NCBI GenBank assembly: GCA_902520885.1
Contig: CABYPW010000008.1
Span: forward strand, 41,804-105,803
Reading direction: 5' to 3'
Length of the DNA: 64,000 nt
Origin: an uncultured SAR116 cluster alpha proteobacterium
GTDB lineage: Bacteria; Pseudomonadota; Alphaproteobacteria; Puniceispirillales; Puniceispirillaceae
This document shows, piece by piece, positions 8,828 through 17,852 of the stretch (the stretch's first letter is position 1; the number at the start of each line of letters is the position of its first letter). Below the pieces are notes generated by a model. That model was not told the origin of the DNA, did no database searches, and was given only the letters and a program-made list of their open reading frames with translations. The translations under genes and the position numbers were made by a program.

Positions 8828-10069
8828 TCAAGCTCCAAAAATACGATTTACTTTTTCAAGCGAGATAGCAAGTGCGTCAAAATCCTCAGGCTCAGTATAA
8901 ATTGCAACAGAAGCTCTTGCGGTTGAATTTAGATTTAAAAACTTCATCAATGGCTGTGCACAATGGTGCCCGGCACGAATAGCGACACCATCTTGATCAA
9001 TTAAAGTAGAAATATCATGGGGGTGCGCAGATTTCAGGGTGAATGATATTACTCCAGACTTATTTGGTGAAGTCCCAACAAATGATAGTCCTTTAACACT
9101 TGCTAATCTTTGATGACCATAAGACAACACAGATTTTTCATGATTTTCAATATTCTTCATTCCAATTTTTGTCACAAAATCCACCGCAGCACCAAGTGCA
9201 ATACATTCTGCTATAGGAGGAGTTCCTGCTTCAAATCGTGATGGAGGGATTGCAAAAGTCGAACTTTCAATCTCTACATTATCAATCATATCACCGCCAC
9301 CAAGGAAAGGGGGCATATCTGCCAATATTTCAGCCCTACCCCAACAAACGCCAATACCACTTGGTCCATAGAGCTTGTGACCAGAGAAAACATAAAAATC
9401 GCAATTTAGATCTTGTATATCAACAGGCATATGAGTAGCTCCCTGACACCCATCCACCACACAAATTGCTCTGTTTTCATGCGCAATTTCACTAATTTCC
9501 TTTATTGGGAAAACGGTGCCAAGTACGTTTGAAACATGTGGCACGGATATTATTCTTGTGTTTTTAGTTATCCGCTGCTTTAGAGCACTTAAATGGAAGC
9601 TCCCGTTTTTATCAACTGGAACGGCAATCAATTTTGCACCAATCTTTTCACATAACAACTGCCAAGGAATAATGTTAGCGTGATGTTCAGCGACAGTTAT
9701 GATAATTTCATCATTAGGTTTTAACTTACTAAAACCATAACTATTGGCGATGAGATTAATTGACATTGTAGCGCCACTTGTGAATATTATCTCCTCTTTG
9801 GAGTAAGCATTAATAAAGCGAGCTATTTTTAACCGAACTTCTTCATACGAGTTTGTTGCCTCTTCAGATAATGTATGTAGACCTCTATGAATATTAGAAT
9901 AACTTTGAGAGTATGTTTTTACCAATTGGTCGATAACATTCTGTGGTTTTTGTGATGAAGCCGCTGAATCAAGATATATGATTGGCTTTTCATTTACTTT
10001 ACGTGATAAAAAAGGAAATTCAGACCTTATTCCTTTATAATCAAATTTAGTTTTCATAGCTAATTCCAT
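8828..10069 (-). CDS. sufS: Cysteine desulfurase SufS, group II
   Basis: A pyridoxal-phosphate enzyme that takes sulfur from cysteine for Fe-S assembly. Seen: EHHANIIPW with the PLP-stacking His (about 129), DGCQGATH, the Schiff-base Lys232 in SGHKLYGPSG and the active-site Cys370 in RAGHHCAQP, the latter typical of group II (SufS/CsdA) enzymes. The chosen ATG overlaps the sufD stop by one base (TGATG), implying coupled translation; a TTG one codon earlier and an ATG five codons later are alternatives. No SufE or SufU partner is seen in the window. Confidence 0.96.
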   Translation of the reverse strand: MELAMKTKFDYKGIRSEFPFLSRKVNEKPIIYLDSAASSQKPQNVIDQLVKTYSQSYSNIHRGLHTLSEEATNSYEEVRLKIARFINAYSKEEIIFTSGATMSINLIANSYGFSKLKPNDEIIITVAEHHANIIPWQLLCEKIGAKLIAVPVDKNGSFHLSALKQRITKNTRIISVPHVSNVLGTVFPIKEISEIAHENRAICVVDGCQGATHMPVDIQDLNCDFYVFSGHKLYGPSGIGVCWGRAEILADMPPFLGGGDMIDNVEIESSTFAIPPSRFEAGTPPIAECIALGAAVDFVTKIGMKNIENHEKSVLSYGHQRLASVKGLSFVGTSPNKSGVISFTLKSAHPHDISTLIDQDGVAIRAGHHCAQPLMKFLNLNSTARASVAIYTEPEDFDALAISLEKVNRIFGA

Positions 10070-11310
10070 CAAGCAGTCGGCGCAGTCAATTGATTAGATG
10101 TAGAAACCCAGTTGTGTAAATGTAATTCAGCCTGTTTTTCAAGCTGAGGAACTCTAATTTGAGAGAGGGTATCTGCCAAAAATGCGTTTATCAACATAGA
10201 TCTCGCTTTCATAACCGGTATACCTCTGCTAACAAGATAAAATAACTGATGCTCATCAATCTCTCCGATTGTTGCACCATGGCTACAAACTACGTCATCG
10301 GCAAAAATCTCCAATTCTGGCTTTGTATCTGCTTCAGTTTCCCGTGATAATAAAAGAGCACGGGTCATTTGTTGACCATCCGTATTTTGTGCATTTGGAG
10401 CTACCCTAATTTTGCCCTGAAAAACACCCCTAGCTCTATCGTCTAATACGCCTCTTATAATTTGTTCTGATTTGCAGTTAGCCACGTTATGATATAACCT
10501 AGTAGTAACATCCATATGCTGATCCTTGCAGCCAAGATAAATTGAAGACAAATGGCAGGACGCCTTTTCCCCGTCCAAATTTAAATGTGTCTCTGAGCGG
10601 GAAATATTTCCACCACTTGATAATGAAAAATAGTGGTAATCAGAGCTTGATTTTTGATTTACGAGATTTAAACCGATGTGAGAACAGCTTAATTCATCAA
10701 TTTGACATCTTAGGTGGTCACAAGTTGCACCATTTGCAAGCTCTATAACGGTTATTGGTGCTGATAAGCAATTATTACTAGAGTGCGTTTCTGAAATATT
10801 CACTTTCGCTTCTTCTGCAACCCGTATCATAATCACCGGATGCGCAGACTGTTGGAATAAACCACCGGTAAAAGATAGCTCTATGAGAGGGATTTTATCT
10901 GCCGGAGCAACGCTAACATCTATCAGAACGGCAGTTTTCATTACACCAAGTGTGAGATTAAATATTGGATGATGGTTTAGTTGAGATTGATTTAGACTTT
11001 GTAAGGCCTCATCATCATCGAACAAATTAGTAACAACCACATAAGAGCTTCCATCGTCTGATAGTTTAGCATCAAATATTCCATTTCTGAAAACAATTCG
11101 ATGAACTTCTTCACCAATAATACCATTATTTACGGGAGTATCATCTTTCGGTTTTGAAGCAAGTAAAGAAGGTTTTTCAAACAAGCCAGAAAGAGAAGTA
11201 AATTTCCATTCTTCGTTTTTTGATGAAGGCCAACCTTTTTCAATAAAACTATCAAGATACGCTCTCTGCCAGCTATTTTTCACTTCATATTTCGAAAACT
11301 CAGGCAGCAT
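10069..11310 (-). CDS. sufD: Fe-S cluster assembly scaffold protein SufD
   Basis: A SufB paralogue of about 413 residues that forms the SufBC2D scaffold. The C-terminal half has the beta-helix core and the conserved ADDVVCSHGATIGEID region plus LFYLVSRGIP. The ATG lies inside the end of sufC (overlap 11 nt); a TTG two codons earlier is the alternative. The N-terminal YLDSFIEKGWPSSKNEEWKFT-like helix region is typical of SufD. Gene order sufB-sufC-sufD-sufS is the standard one. Confidence 0.94.
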   Translation of the reverse strand: MLPEFSKYEVKNSWQRAYLDSFIEKGWPSSKNEEWKFTSLSGLFEKPSLLASKPKDDTPVNNGIIGEEVHRIVFRNGIFDAKLSDDGSSYVVVTNLFDDDEALQSLNQSQLNHHPIFNLTLGVMKTAVLIDVSVAPADKIPLIELSFTGGLFQQSAHPVIMIRVAEEAKVNISETHSSNNCLSAPITVIELANGATCDHLRCQIDELSCSHIGLNLVNQKSSSDYHYFSLSSGGNISRSETHLNLDGEKASCHLSSIYLGCKDQHMDVTTRLYHNVANCKSEQIIRGVLDDRARGVFQGKIRVAPNAQNTDGQQMTRALLLSRETEADTKPELEIFADDVVCSHGATIGEIDEHQLFYLVSRGIPVMKARSMLINAFLADTLSQIRVPQLEKQAELHLHNWVSTSNQLTAPTA

Positions 11311-12052
11311 CGTCAATCCCAGAATAACCGTTTTCTTCTACCTGTAAAGCAAGTGTTTTATCACCCGACTTCGCAATTACCCCATTTGATAAGATATGGA
11401 CTTTATCAGGAATAATGTGTGATAAAAGCCTTTGGTAATGCGTGATTACAAGCATTGAACGATATGGATTGCGAAGCAAATTTACGCCCTCTGAAACTAT
11501 TTTTAATGCATCTACGTCCAAGCCTGAGTCCGTCTCATCAAGAATAGCCATAATTGGTTTTAGCAATGCCATCTGAAGGATCTCATATCTCTTTTTTTCG
11601 CCTCCTGAAAAACCCACATTTACGGCACGCTTTAACATTTCGTCTGATATTCCTAATTTTTTAGCCTCGGCCCTTACCATCTTAACAAAAGCAAGTTGAT
11701 CAACTTCCTCCTGGTTTTCTTCACGAAGACGCGCATTTATTGCAGCCCTCAAAAATGACATTCCTGATACCCCTGGCAATTCAACTGGATATTGAAAGGC
11801 AAGGAAAAGGCCTAAGCGTGCGCGTACATCAGCTTCCATATCAATAATAGAATTGCCGTTTAGTAAAATATCACCGCCGGTTATCTCATAGCCTGCTCTT
11901 CCCGACAAAACATAAGAAAGAGTACTTTTACCTGACCCATTTGGGCCCATAATAGCATGAACCTCACCAGGGTTTACAATTAGATCAATGCCATGCAGTA
12001 TTTCATTGCCATCAACAGAAGCTTTTAGCCCCCTTATTTCCAAAATTGACAT
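11300..12052 (-). CDS. sufC: Fe-S cluster assembly ATPase SufC
   Basis: Soluble ABC-type ATPase of the SufBCD complex, 250 residues. Walker A GPNGSGKST (36-44), the SufC-specific signature FSGGEKKR (148-155) and Walker B region AILDETDSGLD (169-179) are present. It follows sufB with a 1-nt gap and overlaps sufD. SufC does not transport; it drives conformational change in the scaffold. Confidence 0.97.
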   Translation of the reverse strand: MSILEIRGLKASVDGNEILHGIDLIVNPGEVHAIMGPNGSGKSTLSYVLSGRAGYEITGGDILLNGNSIIDMEADVRARLGLFLAFQYPVELPGVSGMSFLRAAINARLREENQEEVDQLAFVKMVRAEAKKLGISDEMLKRAVNVGFSGGEKKRYEILQMALLKPIMAILDETDSGLDVDALKIVSEGVNLLRNPYRSMLVITHYQRLLSHIIPDKVHILSNGVIAKSGDKTLALQVEENGYSGIDDAA

Positions 12053-12053
12053 T

Positions 12054-13505
12054 TTAACCTACCGACCCTTCTAGAGATATTCCAATTAGTTTTTGTGCTT
12101 CTACCGCAAATTCCATAGGAAGTTCTTTCATTACTTCCTTACAAAAACCGTTGACTATAAGAGAAACAGCATCTTCTTCAGAAATACCTCTTTGTAAACA
12201 GTAGAAAAGTTGTTCCTCAGAAATACGAGAAGTGGTTGCCTCATGCTCAATTTTTCCACTTGGGTTGCGAGAGACGATATATGGCACGGTATGAGCGCCG
12301 CATAACTGGCCCACTAACAATGAGTCACATTGGGTAAAATTTCGGGCTGATTCTGCTCCTCTGTTAATCTCAACTAGACCTCGATAAGTATTCTGGGATT
12401 TTCCTGCAGAAATTCCCTTGGAAATAATAGTGGATTTACTTCCTTCGCCCAAATGTATCATCTTTGTTCCAGTGTCAGCTTGCTGCGCTCCGTTTGTAAC
12501 TGCGACAGAATAAAACTCTCCAACAGAGTTCTTGCCCCTAAGAACACATGAGGGATACTTCCATGTTATAGCTGAACCAGTTTCAACTTGGGTCCAACTT
12601 ATCTTTGACCTGTCACCCCTACATGAACCTCGCTTTGTAACAAAATTATAAATTCCGCCTTTACCATTTTCGTCCCCAGGATACCAATTTTGTACAGTCG
12701 AATACTTAATTTCTGCATCCGTTAGAGCTACTAGCTCAACAACTGCTGCATGAAGCTGATTTTCATCCCTTTGAGGTGCCGTGCATCCCTCAAGATAACT
12801 GACATAACCACCATCCTCAACAATGATAAGAGTACGTTCAAACTGACCCGTATTTTGCTCATTTATTCTAAAATAAGTAGACAATTCCAGCGGACATCTC
12901 ACATTTTTTGGGACGTACACGAATGAGCCATCAGTAAAAACTGCACAATTCAATGCAGAGAAATAATTATCTGCCACGGGTATAACTGAACCAAGATATT
13001 TTTTAACCAATTCAGGATATTTTTGAATAGCTTCAGATATGGGACAAAATATAACACCCGCCTTACTCAACTCTTCCCTGAAAGTTGTAGCCACTGAAAC
13101 AGAGTCAAAAACGGCATCAACCGCGACGCCTGCTAGCATTTTTTGCTCATTCAACGGAATGCCAAGCTTTTCGTAGGTTGCTATTAATTCAGGATCCACG
13201 TCAGCTATTGAATTTAATTTTTCAGCAGATTTTGGAGCTGAGTAATAATGAATATCATTATAGTCAATGGGCTCTATTGAAAGTTTTGACCAGTTTGGCT
13301 CGGGCATCTTTAACCAGTGCCTGTAGGCTTTAAGCCTCCACTTTAACATCCATTCTGGCTCGCTTTTTTTCTCAGAAATAAATCTAATTATATCTTCGTT
13401 AAGGCCCTTAGGAGCTTTTTCCGAAGCAATATCAGTAACAAACCCGTATTTATATTTACCTGTAGCTTCTTCAACGGCACTAATTGTTTCAACGGTTGCA
13501 ACCAT
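12054..13505 (-). CDS. sufB: Fe-S cluster assembly scaffold protein SufB
   Basis: The main scaffold on which the Fe-S cluster is built, 483 residues. Seen: [22 protein letters not shown] core, YLEGCTAPQ, the [11 protein letters not shown] segment and the C-terminal [17 protein letters not shown] and [17 protein letters not shown], all strongly conserved in SufB. First gene of the minus-strand suf run. The 318 nt before it must contain the promoter. No IscR/SufR-type regulator gene is adjacent. Confidence 0.97.
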   Translation of the reverse strand: MVATVETISAVEEATGKYKYGFVTDIASEKAPKGLNEDIIRFISEKKSEPEWMLKWRLKAYRHWLKMPEPNWSKLSIEPIDYNDIHYYSAPKSAEKLNSIADVDPELIATYEKLGIPLNEQKMLAGVAVDAVFDSVSVATTFREELSKAGVIFCPISEAIQKYPELVKKYLGSVIPVADNYFSALNCAVFTDGSFVYVPKNVRCPLELSTYFRINEQNTGQFERTLIIVEDGGYVSYLEGCTAPQRDENQLHAAVVELVALTDAEIKYSTVQNWYPGDENGKGGIYNFVTKRGSCRGDRSKISWTQVETGSAITWKYPSCVLRGKNSVGEFYSVAVTNGAQQADTGTKMIHLGEGSKSTIISKGISAGKSQNTYRGLVEINRGAESARNFTQCDSLLVGQLCGAHTVPYIVSRNPSGKIEHEATTSRISEEQLFYCLQRGISEEDAVSLIVNGFCKEVMKELPMEFAVEAQKLIGISLEGSVG

Positions 13506-13823
13506 CTAATGTATTTCCACTTCAGCTTTGTTAGCTTTATGCATATGCGAGTTATTCAGAAATTAAGTCATATTTTTATCTATAAGATGGTTTTTTTTAA
13601 TGAAATTTCAAGTGATATAATTACTAAAAATTTAAATATTATTTTCTAAAAATCAGCGTATTAATTGGATTAACTATTGTATTTTTAGCACTAAGTGCAA
13701 TATTAGAAAACCCATAATGTCATACATAAAAATCCCAGTAATTTTTTCTGAAATAAAAATTGCTATATAAGAATACTTTACGAATAAAATTAACGCGAGG
13801 GTATAATATGAGCTAATAGCTAA
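13506..13823. other. Upstream region of the suf operon, no gene
   Basis: AT-rich intergenic stretch between hspQ and sufB, both on minus. It holds no ORF I would support. It contains short palindromes: GCACTAAGTGC (13688-13698), TGAAATTTCA (13601-13610) and GCATATGC near 13541. Any could bind a regulator such as an Rrf2-type or Fur-family protein, but none matches a box I can name with confidence. No clear sigma-70 promoter or riboswitch was recognised. Confidence 0.5.
13688..13698. repeat. 11-nt palindrome upstream of sufB
   Basis: GCACT-A-AGTGC is a perfect 5+1+5 inverted repeat in otherwise AT-rich sequence, about 185 nt before the sufB start and 126 nt after the hspQ stop. It could be an operator, but the distance is large and chance cannot be excluded. 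Confidence 0.2.
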
Positions 13824-14171
13824 CTAGTTAAAAGCTTCGCGCCTCAAAGTATATTTCCCGTCAGATATACCGTCAAAAATATCATCAATATCGGGATGGC
13901 TTACTGGTCCATTTTCCTTATCAGTTAAAAGATTTTGTTGGCTAACATAGGCTGCGTAAAAGCTATCGGAATTTTCGGCTAGTAAATGATAAAACGGTTG
14001 TTCTTTTTTGGGTCTCACTTCCTCAGGTATAGCGTCATACCATTCATCAGTATTATCAAATTCGGGATCCACATCTACAATTACACCCCTAAAAGGATAA
14101 AGTCTGTGTTTGACTATATCTCCTATGCTAAAAATAGGCTTTGGATTTATTGGGAGTTTATTATCTGTCAT
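13824..14171 (-). CDS. hspQ: HspQ / YccV-like hemimethylated-DNA-binding domain protein
   Basis: A 115-residue HspQ-family protein. Seen: FSIGDIVKHRLYPFRGVIVDVDPEF (start of the small beta-barrel), EEWYDA-type loop, QPFYHLL and AAYVSQQNL, the family's conserved core. In E. coli HspQ is a heat-induced protein that affects DnaA stability and Lon-dependent proteolysis. It lies 50 nt downstream of rpmF on the same strand and may share its transcript. Confidence 0.9.
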   Translation of the reverse strand: MTDNKLPINPKPIFSIGDIVKHRLYPFRGVIVDVDPEFDNTDEWYDAIPEEVRPKKEQPFYHLLAENSDSFYAAYVSQQNLLTDKENGPVSHPDIDDIFDGISDGKYTLRREAFN

Positions 14172-14221
14172 AAAATATTACCAAATGCACCAACTATATT
14201 TCTAAATACTATTGCTTAGGT

Positions 14222-14401
14222 TTAGTCCTTCGTTTCTAAAATTTGTCGGCCACGATACATGCCAGTTTTCAAATCTATATGATGAGGACGATGCAACTCT
14301 CCTGTCACTTTATCTTCGATATATGCGTCATTCTTTATAGCATCATGAGCGCGCCGCATATCTCTTTTCGATTTCGTAATTTTACTTTTTGGAACTGCCA
14401 T
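14222..14401 (-). CDS. rpmF: 50S ribosomal protein L32
   Basis: Small large-subunit ribosomal protein of 59 residues. The N-terminus [19 protein letters not shown] is the L32 signature, followed by [18 protein letters not shown]. The open frame continues 24 codons upstream, but the L32 family starts at this Met. The C-terminal part lacks the CxxC pair found in zinc-type L32, so this is the zinc-free form common in alphaproteobacteria. Confidence 0.96.
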   Translation of the reverse strand: MAVPKSKITKSKRDMRRAHDAIKNDAYIEDKVTGELHRPHHIDLKTGMYRGRQILETKD

Positions 14402-14483
14402 TTGATTCTCCCTAGGAGTGCACAATAAACTAATATCAAAAACGGTTTTTAACTTGAACATTTTTAAAGCCAATTAATAAAAA

Positions 14484-14559
14484 TGGTGGAGCCAGACGGG
14501 ATCGAACCGACGACCTCCTGCTTGCAAAGCAGGCGCTCTCCCAGCTGAGCTATGGCCCC
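14484..14559 (-). tRNA. tRNA-Ala (anticodon UGC)
   Basis: A 76-nt cloverleaf with encoded CCA. Acceptor stem GGGGCCA/TGGCTCC, D-arm GCTC...GAGC, anticodon stem CCTGC/GCAGG with loop TTTGCAA giving UGC, and T-arm containing GGTTCGATCC. One acceptor G-U pair is apparent. Confidence 0.97.
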
Positions 14560-14579
14560 TCATAAAAACATCGACCGCT

Positions 14580-14585
14580 ATTATA
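14580..14585 (-). promoter_or_regulatory. Likely -10 box for tRNA-Ala
   Basis: A perfect TATAAT on the minus strand lies 20 nt upstream of the tRNA 5' end, giving a short leader. No good -35 hexamer was found at 16-18 nt spacing, so support rests on the -10 and its position. Confidence 0.4.
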
Positions 14586-14669
14586 CAGAGGTGTAAACAG
14601 TTGCGTTTATGATAGATCGAGTAATTTAGGTCAAGTCTAAATTGTTTTCTTCTAAATAAAATGTTTTAA

Positions 14670-14708
14670 ATACTTACTTTTGACGAAAAATAGCATAAAA
14701 GTAGGTAT
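14670..14708. repeat. Imperfect inverted repeat upstream of Lrp-type gene
   Basis: Arms ATACTTACTTTT and AAAAGTAGGTAT pair over 12 bp with one mismatch around a 15-nt spacer. There is no T-run after the second arm, so it does not look like a terminator. It sits about 160 nt before the regulator and could be an operator for it or its neighbours. Confidence 0.35.
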
Positions 14709-14865
14709 TAACTCCCCATTAAGTAGCCAATTTTATAGTTAATTATCTGGTCCGAATGAAATTAATTACAAAAACAAGAATAATGCTCATTATTGATTGC
14801 TAACTTCATACAATTACGTAAATTATATTAAAAGTACGCTTTTTAATTAAAAAATACTCGAAACC

Positions 14866-15354
14866 ATGAAAATAAAAGAAAAATCAATGAGTAAGATAGA
14901 CAAAATAGATAAATTAATTCTTTCTGCATTACAAGAGGATGCGCGAATTACAAATTTAGACCTCGCAAAAAAAGTAGGACTATCTCCATCCGCATGTCTT
15001 CGAAGAGTAACCTCATTAGAAAACACAGGTACTATCAAATCCTACAATGCCGAATATAATTTATCAAAACTTGGACATGACGTTCTTGTCCTAGTTAGAA
15101 TTACACTAAAAGGCCAGTCTGCTTTAATGATGTCAGAGTTTGAGGATGAGGCAAAAAAAATACCTCAAATACTTGCATGTTTTTTAATTGCAGGCCAGGA
15201 AGATTATTTACTTAGAATAGCTGCAAAAGATGTAAGTGATTTTGGAAACATTCACGCAACCCATCTATCTGCGCTTCCCCATGTTCTGCGGATGGAAAGT
15301 AATTTTGTATTACGCCCAGTTTTCAACAGAGGGTTGGACGCAAGTATATTTTAA
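14866..15354 (+). CDS. Lrp/AsnC family transcriptional regulator
   Basis: An amino-acid-responsive type regulator. The N-terminal winged helix-turn-helix shows KIDKLILSALQEDARITNLD and LAKKVGLSPSACLRRV (recognition helix), followed by a ligand-binding RAM domain with CFLIAGQEDYLLRI. Length 162 from the first ATG. The family usually begins as MSKIDKID here, so the ATG seven codons later is a good alternative start; neither has a clear Shine-Dalgarno. It stands alone; its targets and effector cannot be read. Such regulators often control a nearby gene, but no obvious partner is adjacent. Confidence 0.9.
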   Translation: MKIKEKSMSKIDKIDKLILSALQEDARITNLDLAKKVGLSPSACLRRVTSLENTGTIKSYNAEYNLSKLGHDVLVLVRITLKGQSALMMSEFEDEAKKIPQILACFLIAGQEDYLLRIAAKDVSDFGNIHATHLSALPHVLRMESNFVLRPVFNRGLDASIF

Positions 15355-15395
15355 GAAAAAGCATGTTTTAAATAAATCAGACTTTACAATTGATT

Positions 15396-16772
15396 TCACT
15401 CAACTCGAAGAGCTTTTGCGTATTTTTTTATTATTTCAATTTTTTTTTCGAATTTCGTCCAATCATCTCGCTCAGATATACAAGACCAGATATCTTCTAC
15501 TTCACCAATTGACAAGCTAGAAGCTAAAGATTGACTAAAGTATTCAGGTCGAGATGCCTGACGAGCCTTTTGCACACTCAATATTTTCAGAAAAGGTATT
15601 ATTTCCTTGGATTCTGTTTGTAATGTTTTCGGTTCAAAACCGGCATAGTATTTGTGAAAAAGGTAATCTAAATTAATTTTGCTCTTAGAAGTTGCATTAA
15701 AAAACAATGATATGAAAACATCTTCTTTTATATCCGCAGGTGGTAAGACACCAAACCGCCAACAAAGCTTTTTAAATAATGCTGACTGCATTTTGGGATA
15801 AAATTCAGAGAGCTCTTTTTCTAATTCTTTCTCAGAAACAAACTCCACAAGGCAATCGGCAAATCTACATAAAGCCCATAATGCTGCCTCAGGTTGTTTA
15901 CCATATGAATATCTTTCATCGTGGTCAAAATATGCAGCTGTAAAATTATAGTCCATTTTTACAAGAAAACGCCAAGGTCCATAATCGAAAGATTCACCTG
16001 TCAAATTAAAGTTATCTGTGTTTAAGACACCATGAACAAAACCACTGGACATCCAACCCGCAACCATTTCTGCGACATTTTCAACCAGAGATTTTAAAAG
16101 ATGCTTTAAAAGTTCTTTCGGTGCAATATCATAGTCAAGTTTTGGATAATAATACTTCACAACATATCTTGCGAGTTTTAATATCTCTTCATGCTGTTTC
16201 AAATATGCTAGTCTCTGAAAACTTCCAATCCTAATATGGCTATGTGATAATCTTACCAAAACAGCAGCCCTTGCAGGGGATGGCTCATCCTGACGTTGCA
16301 ATTTTTCTTCTGTTTCAAATACACTCAGGATTTTGCAGGTATTTACACCCAAGGCAATGAGATATTCGCTTGCTAGCACTTCCCTGAATGCACCTTTAAG
16401 TGTAAGCCTCCCATCTCCACTTCTTGAAAAAGGAGTTTTTCCAGAACCCTTTGTTCCTAAGTCCATAAGGCGGTTAGTACTATTTTCAATTAATTGCGCA
16501 TACAAAAACCCTCTCCCATCTCCTATGTAGGGATTGTAACTTCCAAATTGATGACCATGGTAACAGAGTGCTAATGGCGAGTTAAAACTATTCGGAAATG
16601 GAACAAATAAACCAAAATAAGATTTCCATTCTGCATTGGTTAACTTATCTAAAGAAACTGTTTTAGCAGCATCCTGATTTCTGTACCTTTGAGTAAGATT
16701 GACAAATGTTGCAGGTTGAACTTTAGCAAAATGTCTTTCGCCTAATAATTTATGGAATACGACTGGTTTCAT
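15396..16772 (-). CDS. selO: SelO/YdiU family protein adenylyltransferase
   Basis: A pseudokinase-fold enzyme that in E. coli transfers AMP to protein hydroxyl groups under redox stress. Seen: GDGRGFLYAQL, LGTKGSGKTPFSRSGDGRLTLKGA (nucleotide-binding region), the REVLASEYL helix, and HGVLNTDNFNLTGESFDYGP with the conserved Asn-Thr-Asp and DYGP metal-binding elements, then DERYSYGKQPEAALW. At 458 residues it is slightly shorter than many SelO proteins, mainly by a compact C-terminus. It has no C-terminal selenocysteine. Monocistronic, convergent with the Lrp-type gene. Confidence 0.92.
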   Translation of the reverse strand: MKPVVFHKLLGERHFAKVQPATFVNLTQRYRNQDAAKTVSLDKLTNAEWKSYFGLFVPFPNSFNSPLALCYHGHQFGSYNPYIGDGRGFLYAQLIENSTNRLMDLGTKGSGKTPFSRSGDGRLTLKGAFREVLASEYLIALGVNTCKILSVFETEEKLQRQDEPSPARAAVLVRLSHSHIRIGSFQRLAYLKQHEEILKLARYVVKYYYPKLDYDIAPKELLKHLLKSLVENVAEMVAGWMSSGFVHGVLNTDNFNLTGESFDYGPWRFLVKMDYNFTAAYFDHDERYSYGKQPEAALWALCRFADCLVEFVSEKELEKELSEFYPKMQSALFKKLCWRFGVLPPADIKEDVFISLFFNATSKSKINLDYLFHKYYAGFEPKTLQTESKEIIPFLKILSVQKARQASRPEYFSQSLASSLSIGEVEDIWSCISERDDWTKFEKKIEIIKKYAKALRVE

Positions 16773-16843
16773 ATGAAAAATAATTTATTTTTATACTTTT
16801 GAATATAGTATAAAATTGGAAAAGAGAAATAACTGCAAAAAAT

Positions 16844-17563
16844 TTATCGTCTGAGTTCTATAACATTATTATTTGAATATATTGAATCAAGCTTGCCACC
16901 AAGAATATATTCGGTAATAAAATTACCAAAATGAATTATTTCTTCGTAAAAACGCGTCCCCTTAGTTGGGTCCATACCGGAAAACTTTTTTGTTTGATGT
17001 CGTACAATAGACAGATCGGATAAACCTGGTGCAATTACAACATCCAGTTCGCTTAATGCCTCTTTCAGACTGCTATAGTCGCGTTGTTGATAGGGAATAC
17101 GATTAGGAACAACTATTATGTGTGGAGTTATAGCACGTGAAGAATCTTTTCGATCTTGTATTTCTTCAATAAAATCTCTTGTTGGACGAATATCACCCCA
17201 GTTGATAGATACGGGGACCAATAAACAATGGCACATCATCGCAATTTGACAAATACTGTCTGGCTTACCAGCACATGTATCAATTAATAACAAGTCTTTA
17301 GCTGTACCCAAATGGTTTCTCACAATCGTATCAACCGTTACGACATTCACTGCATCATACCTATCACCAATTGGCAGATGTCGTAGGTTTTCAAATCCAC
17401 CGTCTGCCTGCAACATCTCAAAAGTGCTACCTTGAACATCCGTATCTATCAAAGATAGGGTACGTTTTTTCTGATTTTTTCGAAAGTAATCTGCCAGATA
17501 ACAGGTTAGCGTACTTTTTCCAACACCACCCTTCATATTAGCTACCATAATCGCAGAACCCAT
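16844..17563 (-). CDS. Orphan ParA/MinD-type ATPase
   Basis: A 239-residue P-loop ATPase of the ParA/MinD group: deviant Walker A KGGVGKST (11-18), Walker A' with LIDTDVQGS (38-46) and Walker B LLLIDTCAG (91-99). ParA-type proteins position DNA or protein cargo by ATP-dependent dimerisation. A very good Shine-Dalgarno (AGGAGGT) precedes the ATG. No ParB, MinC or chemotaxis gene is adjacent, so it is an orphan. The next gene upstream on the same strand is a membrane-anchored acidic/coiled protein that could be a partner. The cargo is unknown. Confidence 0.82.
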   Translation of the reverse strand: MGSAIMVANMKGGVGKSTLTCYLADYFRKNQKKRTLSLIDTDVQGSTFEMLQADGGFENLRHLPIGDRYDAVNVVTVDTIVRNHLGTAKDLLLIDTCAGKPDSICQIAMMCHCLLVPVSINWGDIRPTRDFIEEIQDRKDSSRAITPHIIVVPNRIPYQQRDYSSLKEALSELDVVIAPGLSDLSIVRHQTKKFSGMDPTKGTRFYEEIIHFGNFITEYILGGKLDSIYSNNNVIELRR

Positions 17564-17724
17564 TATAAACCTCCTAAGATGGATTTTTTGTCAAAATTGT
17601 TAGTGATTTTAAATGCACGTAAAGCGACCAAAACGAAAACCCATTCTAATTATTATAGAGGCCTTTTTTTTAAGTGGGCTGTGACCGACCACTATAAGAA
17701 ATATTTCAAATTAACTAACCTTAG

Positions 17725-17741
17725 TCAAATTATTAATTTGA
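17725..17741. repeat. 17-nt palindrome upstream of ParA-like gene
   Basis: TCAAATTA-T-TAATTTGA is a perfect 8+1+8 inverted repeat, about 160 nt before the ParA-like start in the 289-nt gap. It contains only one G-C pair per arm, so chance is a real possibility in this base composition. Confidence 0.25.
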
Positions 17742-17852
17742 TTTTCTTACTTTAAAAATCTTACGCTAAAAATAACATTTTTAAAATTTTTTTACTATGG
17801 ATCCGACTTTGACTATCTACTAACTAATTTTACTGACCCCCTCAGCATTGAC

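Larger units (their letters stand above)
14560..14865. other. Intergenic region between tRNA-Ala and Lrp-type regulator
   Basis: About 300 nt with no supported gene. It contains the tRNA promoter on the left and a 12-nt imperfect inverted repeat (14670-14708) in the middle. The right part is very AT-rich and presumably carries the divergent promoter of the Lrp-type gene; I could not place it. Confidence 0.5.
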
